The notes below the pieces were generated by a model. That model searched no databases. It had not been told where the DNA came from and was given only the letters and a program-made list of their open reading frames with translations. From Sporohalobacter salinus (GTDB taxonomy: Bacteria > Bacillota > Halanaerobiia > Halobacteroidales > Acetohalobiaceae): DNA of 64,000 nt. Below are positions 26,468-35,620 of the stretch, one piece after another (position 1 is the first letter of the stretch; each line of letters opens with the position of its first letter). A program made the position numbers and the translations under genes. The DNA is taken from the NCBI RefSeq assembly GCF_016908635.1, contig NZ_JAFBEG010000007.1, positions 1-64,000 of the forward strand. Direction: 5' to 3'.

Positions 26468-29353
26468 GTGAAAATAGAAAGACTAGATATTAATGATTTT
26501 GGTATTATTTCTAATCAGACATTGAAAGATATAAATTCAGGTATTGTAGTAATTGGAGGTTTAAATAGAGCAGGGAAAACAACTATGTTTCAGATATTGC
26601 GGCATTTGGGATATGGATTTTCTAAAAAAAATTCTTTACCTTCTGCTAGAAATCGCTATCAGGTAGGGGCTGATATAAGATTAGATAATGGAGCAAGGTA
26701 TAATATAAGCTTAGATGGTTATAAAGAACCTAAACTCAATAAGTTGGATAATGCAATTGATAAAGTAGAGATTAGTTGTAGAGATATTTATAAAAATTTA
26801 GACTTTTTTACTTATCAGCAGCTTTTTACGATTAGTTTAGATGAATTACAACAGGTACCCCAAGAAAATAGTCAACAAAAGAGGCTTCAATCAATTTTAT
26901 TAGGAGCAGGTCTATCGGATATAATTGAAATTCAAAGTATTAGTAAGAATTTAAAGGGGAAAGCAGAAAATATTGGAGGGAAAAGGGGAGCCTGTAATGT
27001 CTATGATTTTAAGCCTTATAATAAGCAGATTAGGCAGGGGCTTAAGTTACGACAAGAGGCTTTACAGGAAATTGAAATTTATCAACAAACAGATAAGAAG
27101 ATAGAAGAAATTGAGAAGAGAATAACAGATAAAGAAAGAGAAATTAGTTATTTGAAGGCTAAAATAACAGTTCTTGATATTCTAAAGAATAAATTTGAAA
27201 TTTGGCAGGAAAAGAAAGAGCTTGAATTAAAATTAAAACAATATAATGAAGAAATTTTAGAACAGAAATGTTATAGTAAAGAAACTTTAAGACAAGCTGA
27301 ACTTCTAAAAGATGATTATCAAGCAGCAAATAACGAATATACTGAACAATTGAATAAATTTAAAGCTGAAGTGGTCAAAGAAGATATTGATATAGTTCAA
27401 GATAAGCTTTTAGAAGTTAGAGAACAATTATCCTATTTTTATGAAAAATCGTCCGGTTTTAAAGAAAAGATTAATAATATCATAGAGCAAAAAAAAGATA
27501 ACCAACAGAAAAAAGTTAGAATCATTAAGAAAATACAACAACAGAATAATGCTTGGAAGGATTTTGATTCTATATTAAGTATTGAGACTGATCAGATTGC
27601 TGAGGATAATTTAAGTCAGCTAATTAATCAGCAGAAAGAATTAAATAGAAAACTGAAGACTGCGGAAAGTAGCTTGCAAGATTTAGAGGAAGAGAAGGAT
27701 AGAATTGAAGACAAAATTGATAGTATAACAGATATTAGTCTAGTTAAAGCTATGAATCGTTATTACTTTATTGGGGCAGGATTTATTGGTTTAGGATTAA
27801 TCTTATTGTTGATGATAAATAATTGGGTTGGAATAATTATTGGATTAGCTGGAGTTATTGGAAGTGGATTAACTTATTTAACTAATTACTTAGCAAAAAG
27901 TAAAAGTATTAACTATAAGCAGGAACTAGAATTAGATTTGAAGGAGATAATTAGCAAAATTTCTGCTAAACAGGAAAGTATTCAAAATCTTAATAGAAAT
28001 TTAGAATCTCTAAATGAAAAAATAGATAAGTATCGTCAATTATTTGATTTACCTGAAAGATGTAATCCGGATTTAATAAAAGATACTTTTCGATTTCTTC
28101 AAGATATTAAAGAAAGGATTAGAGATTTAAGGGCTAAAAATAAAAGATTAAATACAAAGAAAAAAAGAGTAAAGTCAGAATTGAAAGAATTACATAAATT
28201 AATAAATGATATTTCAGTCTATTTTTATGAGGATAAAGTTGATTGGAATGAAGAAGCTATAATTCATACAAAGGATAAATTATTTACTTGCTTGAAAGAA
28301 ATTTATAATTTTATCGAGTTAGCTGTTGAATTAAATAAAGCTAAAATACATAAAGAAGAATTAGAAGTTGAAGTAAGGGAATTGATACCGGAGAGAGATA
28401 AACAGACTGACTTGGAGAGCAGTTTAAATGTTTTTATTGATAAATGTAAAAAGGCCCATAAATTTAAACAGTTGAAGAAAGAAATTAAAAGACTAAGAGT
28501 AAATATTATTTCTTCTCTAACTACTGATCGAGTAAAGAAAGCTTTTGTGACTTTAGATGAACAGGATTTTAGAAATGGTTATGATAAACAGAAGCTTTTA
28601 ACTAGTTTTAATTCATTTTTTGAACAATATACTTCCTTAGAAGATGTCACAAAAGATTATGAAATGGAAGTAAATCAATTGGATCTTTTAATTGATGAAT
28701 TGAACGAATTGAAGAATGAACGTCAGAGTTTACTGGATAAAAAGGAAGAATTGGCTACTAGTGATAAATTAAAAGAAGCTCAACAACAGATTGATCAGAC
28801 TCGAGCTAGTCTAAAACCGCTAGCTGAAAAGTTTGCTATCAATAAGGCTGCCGCCTTTATTTTGGATAATGTGAGAGAAAGATGTATAAATAAGGTTAAA
28901 GAAGAATTGCTAAGTCCTGCTAGTAATATATTAAGGAAGTTAACAGAAAATGAATATAAAAAGATATTACCTCAGAATAATTTAAGAGAAGTTGATTTTA
29001 AATTAAAATCAAAGAATGAAGATGTACAGTCTACAACTGATATTTTAAGTAGAGGTACTAAAGAACAGGTCTTTTTATCAGTAAGACTAAGCCGAATTAA
29101 AGAAATGGAAGGATCTTTACCAGTAATTTTAGATGATTCACTTGTTAATTTTGATTCTTACCATTTAATTCAGGCAGTGAATATTTTGATTGAATTAGCT
29201 AAAGATCATCAAGTTTTTGTTCTTACTTGTCATGCAGAATTAGTTAAGTATATTTCAGATCAGACAGATAATGTTCAATACTGGAAGTTAGATGAAGGTG
29301 AATTCAATTTGTTTAATAGCAGTCAGCAGCTAATTAATCATTTATCAGTATAG
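26468..29353 (+). CDS. yhaN: YhaN-like SMC/Rad50-family ATPase
   Basis: 961 residues, GTG start behind GGAGGG. Walker A is LNRAGKTTM near residue 35. Long coiled coils occupy about 180-420 and 470-800. A hydrophobic pair of segments (about 430-470, YFIGAGFIGLGLILLLMI) interrupts the coil. The C-terminal ATPase lobe has the signature LSRGTKEQVFLSVRL and Walker B LPVILDDSLVNFD. The central membrane-like segment is typical of YhaN and absent from SbcC. With YhaO it is predicted to form a DNA-end-processing complex; the physiological role of this pair is not well defined. A terminator follows. Confidence 0.87.
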   Translation: MKIERLDINDFGIISNQTLKDINSGIVVIGGLNRAGKTTMFQILRHLGYGFSKKNSLPSARNRYQVGADIRLDNGARYNISLDGYKEPKLNKLDNAIDKVEISCRDIYKNLDFFTYQQLFTISLDELQQVPQENSQQKRLQSILLGAGLSDIIEIQSISKNLKGKAENIGGKRGACNVYDFKPYNKQIRQGLKLRQEALQEIEIYQQTDKKIEEIEKRITDKEREISYLKAKITVLDILKNKFEIWQEKKELELKLKQYNEEILEQKCYSKETLRQAELLKDDYQAANNEYTEQLNKFKAEVVKEDIDIVQDKLLEVREQLSYFYEKSSGFKEKINNIIEQKKDNQQKKVRIIKKIQQQNNAWKDFDSILSIETDQIAEDNLSQLINQQKELNRKLKTAESSLQDLEEEKDRIEDKIDSITDISLVKAMNRYYFIGAGFIGLGLILLLMINNWVGIIIGLAGVIGSGLTYLTNYLAKSKSINYKQELELDLKEIISKISAKQESIQNLNRNLESLNEKIDKYRQLFDLPERCNPDLIKDTFRFLQDIKERIRDLRAKNKRLNTKKKRVKSELKELHKLINDISVYFYEDKVDWNEEAIIHTKDKLFTCLKEIYNFIELAVELNKAKIHKEELEVEVRELIPERDKQTDLESSLNVFIDKCKKAHKFKQLKKEIKRLRVNIISSLTTDRVKKAFVTLDEQDFRNGYDKQKLLTSFNSFFEQYTSLEDVTKDYEMEVNQLDLLIDELNELKNERQSLLDKKEELATSDKLKEAQQQIDQTRASLKPLAEKFAINKAAAFILDNVRERCINKVKEELLSPASNILRKLTENEYKKILPQNNLREVDFKLKSKNEDVQSTTDILSRGTKEQVFLSVRLSRIKEMEGSLPVILDDSLVNFDSYHLIQAVNILIELAKDHQVFVLTCHAELVKYISDQTDNVQYWKLDEGEFNLFNSSQQLINHLSV

Positions 29354-29366
29354 GATATAAAAGTAG

Positions 29367-29400
29367 AAAAGAGGTTGGCTATATAGCCAACCTCTTTTTA
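29367..29400. terminator. Bidirectional terminator between yhaN and ferritin
   Basis: AAAAGAGGTTGGCT pairs with AGCCAACCTCTTTTT around ATAT. The A-run on one side and T-run on the other serve both convergent genes. Confidence 0.9.
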
Positions 29401-29409
29401 AGTTAATAT

Positions 29410-29925
29410 TTATTCTTCTTCCTCAGCAGCAGGATCAAAAGTTCTTTGAGCAAGCTCTTTATCTAACATGAAAATTCCTTGCCCTTTTTCGCCTAAGCGT
29501 TCTATTTTTTTGATGAGTCCTTCCATAGTATCTTCTTCTTCAACCTGTTCAGTAACGAACCAATCAAGGAAGTTGACTGTAGAATATTCACTTTCTTCAT
29601 TAGCAATATCCATTAAATTATAGATCCTTTTTGTTACTTCTTGTTCATGTTCCAAAGCGGTCTCAAAGACATCTTTTAGAGAATCAAAATCATTTTGTGG
29701 TTTTGGAATAGCATCAATTACTGCTCTTTCTCCTTTTTCATTAATAAAGTTATAGAACTTTTCAGCATGGAATCTTTCTTCTTCAGCTTGTACCCAGAAA
29801 AAATGAGCAAAACCTTCAAAGTCCTGTTCATCACAGTAAGCTGCCATGGCTAAATAGTAGTGAGCTGATGAAAACTCAAAATTCATTTGGTCATTTAAAG
29901 CTTTTAATAATTTTTCTGATAACAT
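29410..29925 (-). CDS. ftnA: Ferritin
   Basis: 171 residues, non-haem ferritin. The four-helix bundle carries the ferroxidase ligands: Glu in NFEFSSAHYYLA, the EEERFHAEKFYNFI motif (Glu and His), then Glu in the third helix (ALEHEQEVTKRI) and EQVEEEDTMEG. It oxidises and stores iron in the cytoplasm. The acidic C-terminus (AAEEEE) suits a halophile. The start is ATG behind AAGGAGGC. A near-consensus promoter and an inverted repeat lie upstream. It is convergent with yhaN and near other oxygen-defence genes. Confidence 0.95.
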   Translation of the reverse strand: MLSEKLLKALNDQMNFEFSSAHYYLAMAAYCDEQDFEGFAHFFWVQAEEERFHAEKFYNFINEKGERAVIDAIPKPQNDFDSLKDVFETALEHEQEVTKRIYNLMDIANEESEYSTVNFLDWFVTEQVEEEDTMEGLIKKIERLGEKGQGIFMLDKELAQRTFDPAAEEEE

Positions 29926-29960
29926 TTTCTAGCCTCCTTAAGGATTGCTCTTATAACTTT

Positions 29961-29990
29961 ATTATATTTTATAATTCCCCATTTGGTCAA
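29961..29990 (-). promoter_or_regulatory. Ferritin promoter
   Basis: On the minus strand TTGACC (29985-29990) and TATAAT (29961-29966) are 18 bases apart, upstream of the ferritin ribosome binding site. Confidence 0.75.
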
Positions 29991-29996
29991 GTGAAA

Positions 29997-30020
29997 TTCA
30001 AATTATTATAGTTATTTGAA
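29997..30020. promoter_or_regulatory. Inverted repeat upstream of the ferritin promoter
   Basis: TTCAAAT and ATTTGAA flank a 10-base AT core just upstream of the -35 box. The position suits an activator or repressor site. It does not match a 7-1-7 Fur/PerR box. Confidence 0.4.
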
Positions 30021-30190
30021 CTTTTTCTCAAATTATATCGTTTTTTATAATTAAAAATTTAATTATAAAGGAATTATTGGTTGAATTATAGAAATATATC
30101 AAATGAGGGAAATTATAAATAACTTCTAAAATTAATTTAGTTATAATTAGTTTCCATATAGGGTATAATTCATTAACAAATATCAGAAAA

Positions 30191-31000
30191 TTAAATTAAT
30201 AACAAACTTATAGCCATGACTCCCATTCCTGCTAAGAATCCATATATTACTTGGTGTCCTTTACCATATTTTCTTGAAGTAGGTAGTAATTCATCAATAG
30301 AGATAAAGACCATTATTCCCGCTACACTTCCAAATAAAATACCAAAAGTTAAATCATTAAAGAAGGATCTAAAAATGAAATATCCTAATATTGCTCCGAG
30401 TGGTTCTGATAATCCAGATAGAAAGGAATAAATGAAAGCTTTGTTTTTATTGCCCGTAGCATGATAAATTGGAACTGAAACTGAAATTCCTTCAGGAATA
30501 TTATGAATGGCAACAGCTACAGCTATAGTAACACCTAAACTAGGATTTGATAGAGCAGAAGCAAAAGTAGCTAGTCCTTCTGGAAAATTATGAATAGTAA
30601 TTGCCAAAGCTGATAAAAATCCCATTCGTAATAATTTAGGTTTATCATTTGTTTTCTTTTCTTTTAAATGATTAATTTCTTTTTTATCTCTTGGAGAGTG
30701 TGGGTTATTAAATTCAGGTATTAATTTATCAATTAAAGCAATTATTGAAATTCCAAGAAAGAAAGATCCTACTGTAACCCATTCACCTGTTTGTGGATTT
30801 AGAGCAGAGGTTAAATATTCTTTAGATTTAGGCATAATTTCTACAAATGAAACGTAAATCATCACTCCAGCTGAAAACCCTAATGAAGTGGCAAGAAAAG
30901 AAGTATTAGTTTTTTTGGTAAAGAAAGCCAAAGCACTTCCGATTCCAGTAGATAACCCAGCAAATAAAGTTAATAGAAAAGCTATTGTTGTATTGTTCAT
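30191..31000 (-). CDS. zupT: ZIP-family metal transporter
   Basis: 269 residues, eight hydrophobic segments. The two ZIP metal-site helices carry HNFPEGLATFASAL and HNIPEGISVSVPI, and a charged variable loop with several Lys/Glu (about 95-120) lies between helices III and IV. ZIP/ZupT proteins take up zinc and other divalent metals across the cytoplasmic membrane. It is transcribed divergently from the desulfoferrodoxin operon. ATG at 31000 lies behind GGAGGTG. Substrate (Zn, Fe or Mn) cannot be fixed from sequence; the iron-rich neighbourhood makes iron a possibility. Confidence 0.88.
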   Translation of the reverse strand: MNNTTIAFLLTLFAGLSTGIGSALAFFTKKTNTSFLATSLGFSAGVMIYVSFVEIMPKSKEYLTSALNPQTGEWVTVGSFFLGISIIALIDKLIPEFNNPHSPRDKKEINHLKEKKTNDKPKLLRMGFLSALAITIHNFPEGLATFASALSNPSLGVTIAVAVAIHNIPEGISVSVPIYHATGNKNKAFIYSFLSGLSEPLGAILGYFIFRSFFNDLTFGILFGSVAGIMVFISIDELLPTSRKYGKGHQVIYGFLAGMGVMAISLLLI

Positions 31001-31134
31001 TAATTTATAGACACCTCCATTTTAGGAAGAGTATATTAAATACGTTATTCAAGGTAAGATTATTTTAATAGTAAAATCAAATAGTAATTAATAGTAATTA
31101 TATAATAATTTTTTAATTAAAACAAATTTAAAGC

Positions 31135-31163
31135 TTGACACTCTAAAGATAGTCTGCTATATT
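31135..31163 (+). promoter_or_regulatory. Promoter of the desulfoferrodoxin-rubrerythrin operon
   Basis: TTGACA (31135-31140), 17-base spacer, TATATT (31158-31163). About 115 bases separate it from the first start codon. Confidence 0.8.
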
Positions 31164-31178
31164 ATAATTAGTAATTAT
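31164..31178. promoter_or_regulatory. Candidate PerR/Fur-family operator (7-1-7 palindrome)
   Basis: ATAATTA-G-TAATTAT is a perfect 7-1-7 inverted repeat directly after the -10 box. The spacing is that of Fur-family sites and the sequence is close to the PerR consensus (TTATAAT-N-ATTATAA type). Binding here would block transcription start, fitting peroxide- or metal-responsive control. Confidence 0.6.
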
Positions 31179-31277
31179 TATTGATAATATGAAAGGGTTT
31201 GATAATGAAAAAATTATAAGTTAAAAGAAAATGTAGATTAAGAAATATAAAATATATTAAAAGGAGGAGATTAAATT

Positions 31278-31652
31278 ATGGAAATTAGAGAAATATTCAA
31301 GTGTGACATTTGTGGAAATGTTGTAGAATTAGTTCAAGCTGGTGCACCGGCTTTGGTGTGTTGTGGGGAAGATATGAAGAAGCTAGAAGCACAAACTGAA
31401 GATTCATCTGTTGAAAAACATGTACCAGTAGTAAAAGAGAATGAAGGTGGAATTGAAGTAGTAGTTGGATCTACACTGCATCCTATGGAAGCTGATCATT
31501 TGATTAAGTTTATTGAAGTATTAACTGAAGATAAAGTTTTAAGAGCAGAACTAGAATCTGGCGAAGAACCAAAAGCATCATTTAATATTGATAAATCTAA
31601 AGTAATTGAGGTTAGAGAGTTTTGTAATGTGCATGGGTTATGGAAGGCATAG
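31278..31652 (+). CDS. dfx: Desulfoferrodoxin (superoxide reductase)
   Basis: 124 residues. The N-terminal rubredoxin-like iron site has CDIC near residues 10-13 and VCCGE near 28-30, giving four cysteines. The catalytic centre has the usual ligands: His in VEKHVP, His in STLHPMEADH, and Cys and His in REFCNVHGLW. It reduces superoxide to peroxide in the cytoplasm without making oxygen. The start is ATG behind AAGGAGGAG. It is followed 46 bases later by rubrerythrin, which can remove the peroxide product. Confidence 0.96.
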   Translation: MEIREIFKCDICGNVVELVQAGAPALVCCGEDMKKLEAQTEDSSVEKHVPVVKENEGGIEVVVGSTLHPMEADHLIKFIEVLTEDKVLRAELESGEEPKASFNIDKSKVIEVREFCNVHGLWKA

Positions 31653-31698
31653 AAATAATAATTAAATAGTTAAATTAAAAATATAAGGGGGATTAAGA

Positions 31699-32274
31699 AT
31701 GTCAGAATTAAAAGGAACAGAAACAGAGAAGAATTTATTAAAAGCATTTGCAGGTGAATCACAAGCACGAAATAGGTATACTTATTTTGCTTCGCAGGCT
31801 AAGAAAGAAGGGTATAATCAGATATCTAATATTTTTAAAGAAACTGCTCGGAACGAAAAAGAGCATGCTAAGAGATTCTTTAAATTCTTAAAAGGCGGTG
31901 AAGTTGAGATTACGGCTTCTTTTCCGGCTGGTGTAATTGGCAATACAGCTGAAAATCTAAAAGCAGCAGCTGCTGGAGAGAATTATGAGCATACAAGTAT
32001 GTATCCTGGATTTGCTGAAGTAGCTGAAGAAGAAGGCTTTACAGAGATTGCAAGAGTCTTTAGAGAAATTGCTGAAGTAGAGGAAGAGCATGAAGAGCGA
32101 TATTTAACTTTATTGGATAATGTAGAGAAAGATAAAGTCTTTAAGCGAAAAGAAGAGGTACGTTGGAAATGTGGTAATTGTGGTTATGTTCATGAAGGAG
32201 AAGAAGCACCAGAAGCTTGTCCTGCTTGTGCTCACCCACAATCTTACTTTGAATTAAAAGAAGAAAATTATTAA
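31699..32274 (+). CDS. rbr: Rubrerythrin
   Basis: 191 residues. The ferritin-like di-iron domain (1-140) carries [21 protein letters not shown] and [15 protein letters not shown]-terminal rubredoxin domain (about 152-185) has [10 protein letters not shown] and CPACAHPQ. Rubrerythrin is an NADH-linked peroxidase in anaerobes. It is complete and the second gene of the dfx operon, behind AAGGGGG. Confidence 0.96.
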   Translation: MSELKGTETEKNLLKAFAGESQARNRYTYFASQAKKEGYNQISNIFKETARNEKEHAKRFFKFLKGGEVEITASFPAGVIGNTAENLKAAAAGENYEHTSMYPGFAEVAEEEGFTEIARVFREIAEVEEEHEERYLTLLDNVEKDKVFKRKEEVRWKCGNCGYVHEGEEAPEACPACAHPQSYFELKEENY

Positions 32275-32284
32275 TTAGATTTTT

Positions 32285-32321
32285 AAAGCCTATTCGGCTT
32301 ATAAGCCGAATAGGCTTTTTT
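32285..32321 (+). terminator. Intrinsic terminator after rubrerythrin
   Basis: AAAGCCTATTCGGCTTA pairs with TAAGCCGAATAGGCTTT, followed by TTTTAGTTTTTTT. Confidence 0.93.
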
Positions 32322-32436
32322 AGTTTTTTTAAATCTTCTTACAAAATAAGACAGGTAATTAATTGTTATATGTCTAATTATTATAATAGCATAGAAAGAT
32401 AGGTTTATAGTATAGTTCTAAAAGGAGGCTATCATT

Positions 32437-35409
32437 TTGAGAGATAAATTGAAGAGAATTATTTTATTTTTAATTATAGCTATGATATCATTAAGTTTTG
32501 TTGTTTATGCTAATAATGATTATAAATCACTTTTGTTTAAAGGGATAAAGATGAATGATTTAACAAAAGTCAAAAGAGCTTTAAAAGAAGGAGCAGATAC
32601 TACTGTTAAAAATAAGAAAGGAGAAACTCCTTTAAAGTTAGCAGCATCTCAAGGATATTTTCGATTGGTAAAGTTTTTACGTCAGAATGGAGCTAAAATC
32701 AATACAAAAGATGATAATGGATTGACTCCTTTAATGGAAGCTGCTTTTGATGGTAATTTAGAACTAATAAAGTATTTAGTAGATGAAGGAGCAAAAATTG
32801 AAGATAAAGATAATGACGGATGGACAGCATTGAAATATGCAGTCAATCAGGGTCATATAAAAACAATGAAATATTTGCTAAATATTGGAGCTGAGATTAA
32901 TACTAAAGATAAAAAAGGACGGACGCCTTTAATGACAGCTGTAGATAATGGACAGCTTAAAGTAATTAGGTATTTCACAAGAGAATATTTGGTCAGATTA
33001 TCAGTTATTAACACTCAGGATAATCGCGGCTGGACTTCTCTGATGATAGCAGTACATAAAGGAAATCTGCAAGCAGCTCAATATTTAGTGGAGGCTGGAG
33101 CTTATCTCGATACTCAGGACTACGAAGGTTGGTCTCCTTTAATGGAAGCGGCTTATAGAGGGCATTTAGATGTAGTAAAGTTTTTGGTGAATAGAGGAGC
33201 AGAAATTAATTTAAGAAGTAATAAAGATTGGACAGCTCTAATGAAGGCTGCTTATGAGGGACATGATAAAATAGTTAATTATTTAATTGAAGCAGGAGCT
33301 AAAATTAATGCAAAGGATAGAAATGGCTGGACATCTTTAATGAAAGCAGTAGATAGGAATAATCTATCAATAGTAAAAAGATTAGTAGAATCAGGAGCAG
33401 ATGTTAATGTTAAAAATAATAATAGCTGGACTCCATTAATGAAAGCTGCTTATAATAATCACCCAAAGATGGTAGATTATCTGATTCAATCTGGGGCTGA
33501 TGTTGGAGATAAGAATAAAAATGGCTGGACAGCCTTAATAGAAGCAGCTTATAAAGGGCATTTACAGATAGTAAAGAGATTAGTAAAAGCAGGTGCTTAC
33601 ATTGGTATGAAGAATGATAGCGGTTGGACTTCTTTAATGGAAGCAGCAAATGAAGGACATCTTGAGGTAGTTGATTATTTAGTAAAACAGGGAGCAGATG
33701 TTAATGTTAAAAATAATAACGGTTGGACTCCATTAATGAAGGCTGCTTATCAAGGTCATTCACAGGTCGTAAAGCACTTAATAGAAGCAGGAGCAGATAT
33801 TAATGCTAAAAACAATAATGGTTGGACTCCATTGATGTCAGCTATATATAATAAAGAAATTAAGATAGTAAAGTTATTGACTCAAAAGGAAGTTGATTTT
33901 ACTATCAGAGATAAAAGAGGTTATACGGCTTTGAGAATGGCCGTTTTAAATGGTAGATTGCAGATGGTTAAGACTTTAGTAGAAGCAGGTAGCAAAGTTA
34001 ATATTAAAGATTATAATGGTTGGCCCGTCTTGAAATCTGCTGTTATGAAAGGAAATTATGAAATAGCTGATTATTTATTAAATGCAGGAGTAGATATTGA
34101 TGCTAAGAATAAAGAAGGATGGACAACATTAAAATTAGCTGCAGCTAAAGGGAAACTAAAAGCAGTAAAGTATTTAGTTGAGAATGGAGCTAAGGTTAAT
34201 GTTAGTGATACTCAGGGATGTACACCTTTAATGGAGGCAGTTGCTTCAGGACATAAGCAGATAGTAGATTATTTAATAAAAAAGGGCGCAAAAATTGAAG
34301 CGCGAAATAAAGCTGGTCAAACTTCATTACATTTGGCAGCAAAAGAAGGAAAGATAGATCTAATAGATTATTTTCTTGCTAAGAATATAAATATTAATAT
34401 TAGAGATAAAAAAGGACGAACTCCTTTATTGACAGCTTTGAATAAAAGGAATTTAGAGGTAGTAGATTTTCTTTTAAAGGAAGGAGCAGATATAGAGGCA
34501 AAGACTAATCAGGGAGTAACTCCACTAATATTTGCTGCTTCTAACGGTGATTTAAAAATGATTAAATTCTTATTGGCGCGCGGAGCAGATTTAGAGATTA
34601 AAGATAATCAAAACTGGACACCGTTAATGGCAGCTGTAGCTAAAGGTAGATTAAAGATAGTTAAATACTTCATTTCACAAAAAAATATTGATTTACAAAG
34701 TTCAAAGGGAGAGAAATTCTTAAGGTTAGCAGCTCGCAAAGGAAAATTGCCAATAATAAAGTATTTGATAAAAAAAGAAGTTAAAATTGAGAATCAGGAT
34801 AAAAAAGGGAGAACTCCATTGATGTTAGCGGCTCAGAAGGGGCATTTGTCAATAGTCGATTATTTATTACAGAATGGAGCTAATTTGAAAGTCAGAAGCA
34901 ATAATGGCTATACTCCGCTTATGTTGGCAGCTTCTGGAGGGAATTCTAAAGTAATAAAATTTTTATTAGAGAAAGGAGCTAATATTAAAGTTAAAGGTAA
35001 AGGAAATGAAACTTTATTAATGTTAGCTTCTTATGGTGGTAATGAGGATATAGTAAAATTTTTAGTTAATCAGGGAGCAGATATTAGAGCTAAAGATAAA
35101 AGCGGTTGGTCTGCTTTAATGTTTGCTGCTTACAGCGGACATGCAAAGATAATAAATTATTTAGTAAGTGAAGGAGCTCAGATTCAGATAAAGGATAATA
35201 GCGGCTGGACTCCATTAATAGTTGCTTCTTATAATGGTCATCTTGCTGCAGTAAAGTATTTAGTAAAAGCAGGAGCAAATATTAAAGCTAAAACTAAGAA
35301 TTCACTAACTGCTTTTGAAATTGCAGTGGCTCAGGAACATTTTAAGATTGTAAAATTTCTAGAGAAGATAATAGAAGAGAGAAATCAGGAAAAATATTTT
35401 AAACTTTAA
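32437..35409 (+). CDS. Secreted protein of about 29 ankyrin repeats
   Basis: 990 residues, TTG start 8 bases after AAAGGAGG. A signal peptide (about 1-26, ending VVYA) is followed almost entirely by ankyrin repeats of 33 residues; I count 29, of the pattern GWTPLMxAAxxGHxxIVxYLVxxGA. One repeat (about residue 180-195) has a short insertion. No other domain is present; the C-terminus ends in a charged helix (KFLEKIIEERNQEKYFKL). Ankyrin repeats bind proteins, so an extracytoplasmic binding role is inferred. A second copy of the 3' end survives about 3 kb downstream. The central repeats are very similar to one another, suggesting recent internal expansion. Confidence 0.92.
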   Translation: MRDKLKRIILFLIIAMISLSFVVYANNDYKSLLFKGIKMNDLTKVKRALKEGADTTVKNKKGETPLKLAASQGYFRLVKFLRQNGAKINTKDDNGLTPLMEAAFDGNLELIKYLVDEGAKIEDKDNDGWTALKYAVNQGHIKTMKYLLNIGAEINTKDKKGRTPLMTAVDNGQLKVIRYFTREYLVRLSVINTQDNRGWTSLMIAVHKGNLQAAQYLVEAGAYLDTQDYEGWSPLMEAAYRGHLDVVKFLVNRGAEINLRSNKDWTALMKAAYEGHDKIVNYLIEAGAKINAKDRNGWTSLMKAVDRNNLSIVKRLVESGADVNVKNNNSWTPLMKAAYNNHPKMVDYLIQSGADVGDKNKNGWTALIEAAYKGHLQIVKRLVKAGAYIGMKNDSGWTSLMEAANEGHLEVVDYLVKQGADVNVKNNNGWTPLMKAAYQGHSQVVKHLIEAGADINAKNNNGWTPLMSAIYNKEIKIVKLLTQKEVDFTIRDKRGYTALRMAVLNGRLQMVKTLVEAGSKVNIKDYNGWPVLKSAVMKGNYEIADYLLNAGVDIDAKNKEGWTTLKLAAAKGKLKAVKYLVENGAKVNVSDTQGCTPLMEAVASGHKQIVDYLIKKGAKIEARNKAGQTSLHLAAKEGKIDLIDYFLAKNININIRDKKGRTPLLTALNKRNLEVVDFLLKEGADIEAKTNQGVTPLIFAASNGDLKMIKFLLARGADLEIKDNQNWTPLMAAVAKGRLKIVKYFISQKNIDLQSSKGEKFLRLAARKGKLPIIKYLIKKEVKIENQDKKGRTPLMLAAQKGHLSIVDYLLQNGANLKVRSNNGYTPLMLAASGGNSKVIKFLLEKGANIKVKGKGNETLLMLASYGGNEDIVKFLVNQGADIRAKDKSGWSALMFAAYSGHAKIINYLVSEGAQIQIKDNSGWTPLIVASYNGHLAAVKYLVKAGANIKAKTKNSLTAFEIAVAQEHFKIVKFLEKIIEERNQEKYFKL

Positions 35410-35565
35410 ATGGTTCAGTAAAGAAATTAAGCTTGTGAATATTAAGATATTTTTAATTTTTTATTTGAAGTGTTGCTTAGAGAGTATATTCAATATCGAG
35501 AATAGCAGGAGTTAAATTTTAGTGAGTTAGATGAATATTTAGGAATAATAAATAGTGAAATATAT

Positions 35566-35594
35566 AAGGGACTACTTAATTAAGTAGTCCCTTT
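35566..35594. terminator. Bidirectional terminator between the ankyrin and GH97 genes
   Basis: AAGGGACTACTTAA pairs perfectly with TTAAGTAGTCCCTT; it lies between convergent genes. Confidence 0.85.
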
Positions 35595-35620
35595 AGTTAT
35601 TTTTTAAATATTAATTAATC

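Noticed and set aside
30216-30431. 71-codon open frame on the plus strand inside the ZIP transporter gene
   Set aside because: It is an antisense shadow of a clear family member, with no ribosome binding site.
31081-31100. Perfect tandem 10-mer (ATAGTAATTA twice) between zupT and dfx
   Set aside because: Too short and too AT-rich to claim as an operator; no half-site symmetry was found.
32500-35380. Regularly spaced DNA repeats of about 99 bases
   Set aside because: They are the coding repeats of the ankyrin protein in one continuous frame, not a CRISPR or satellite array.
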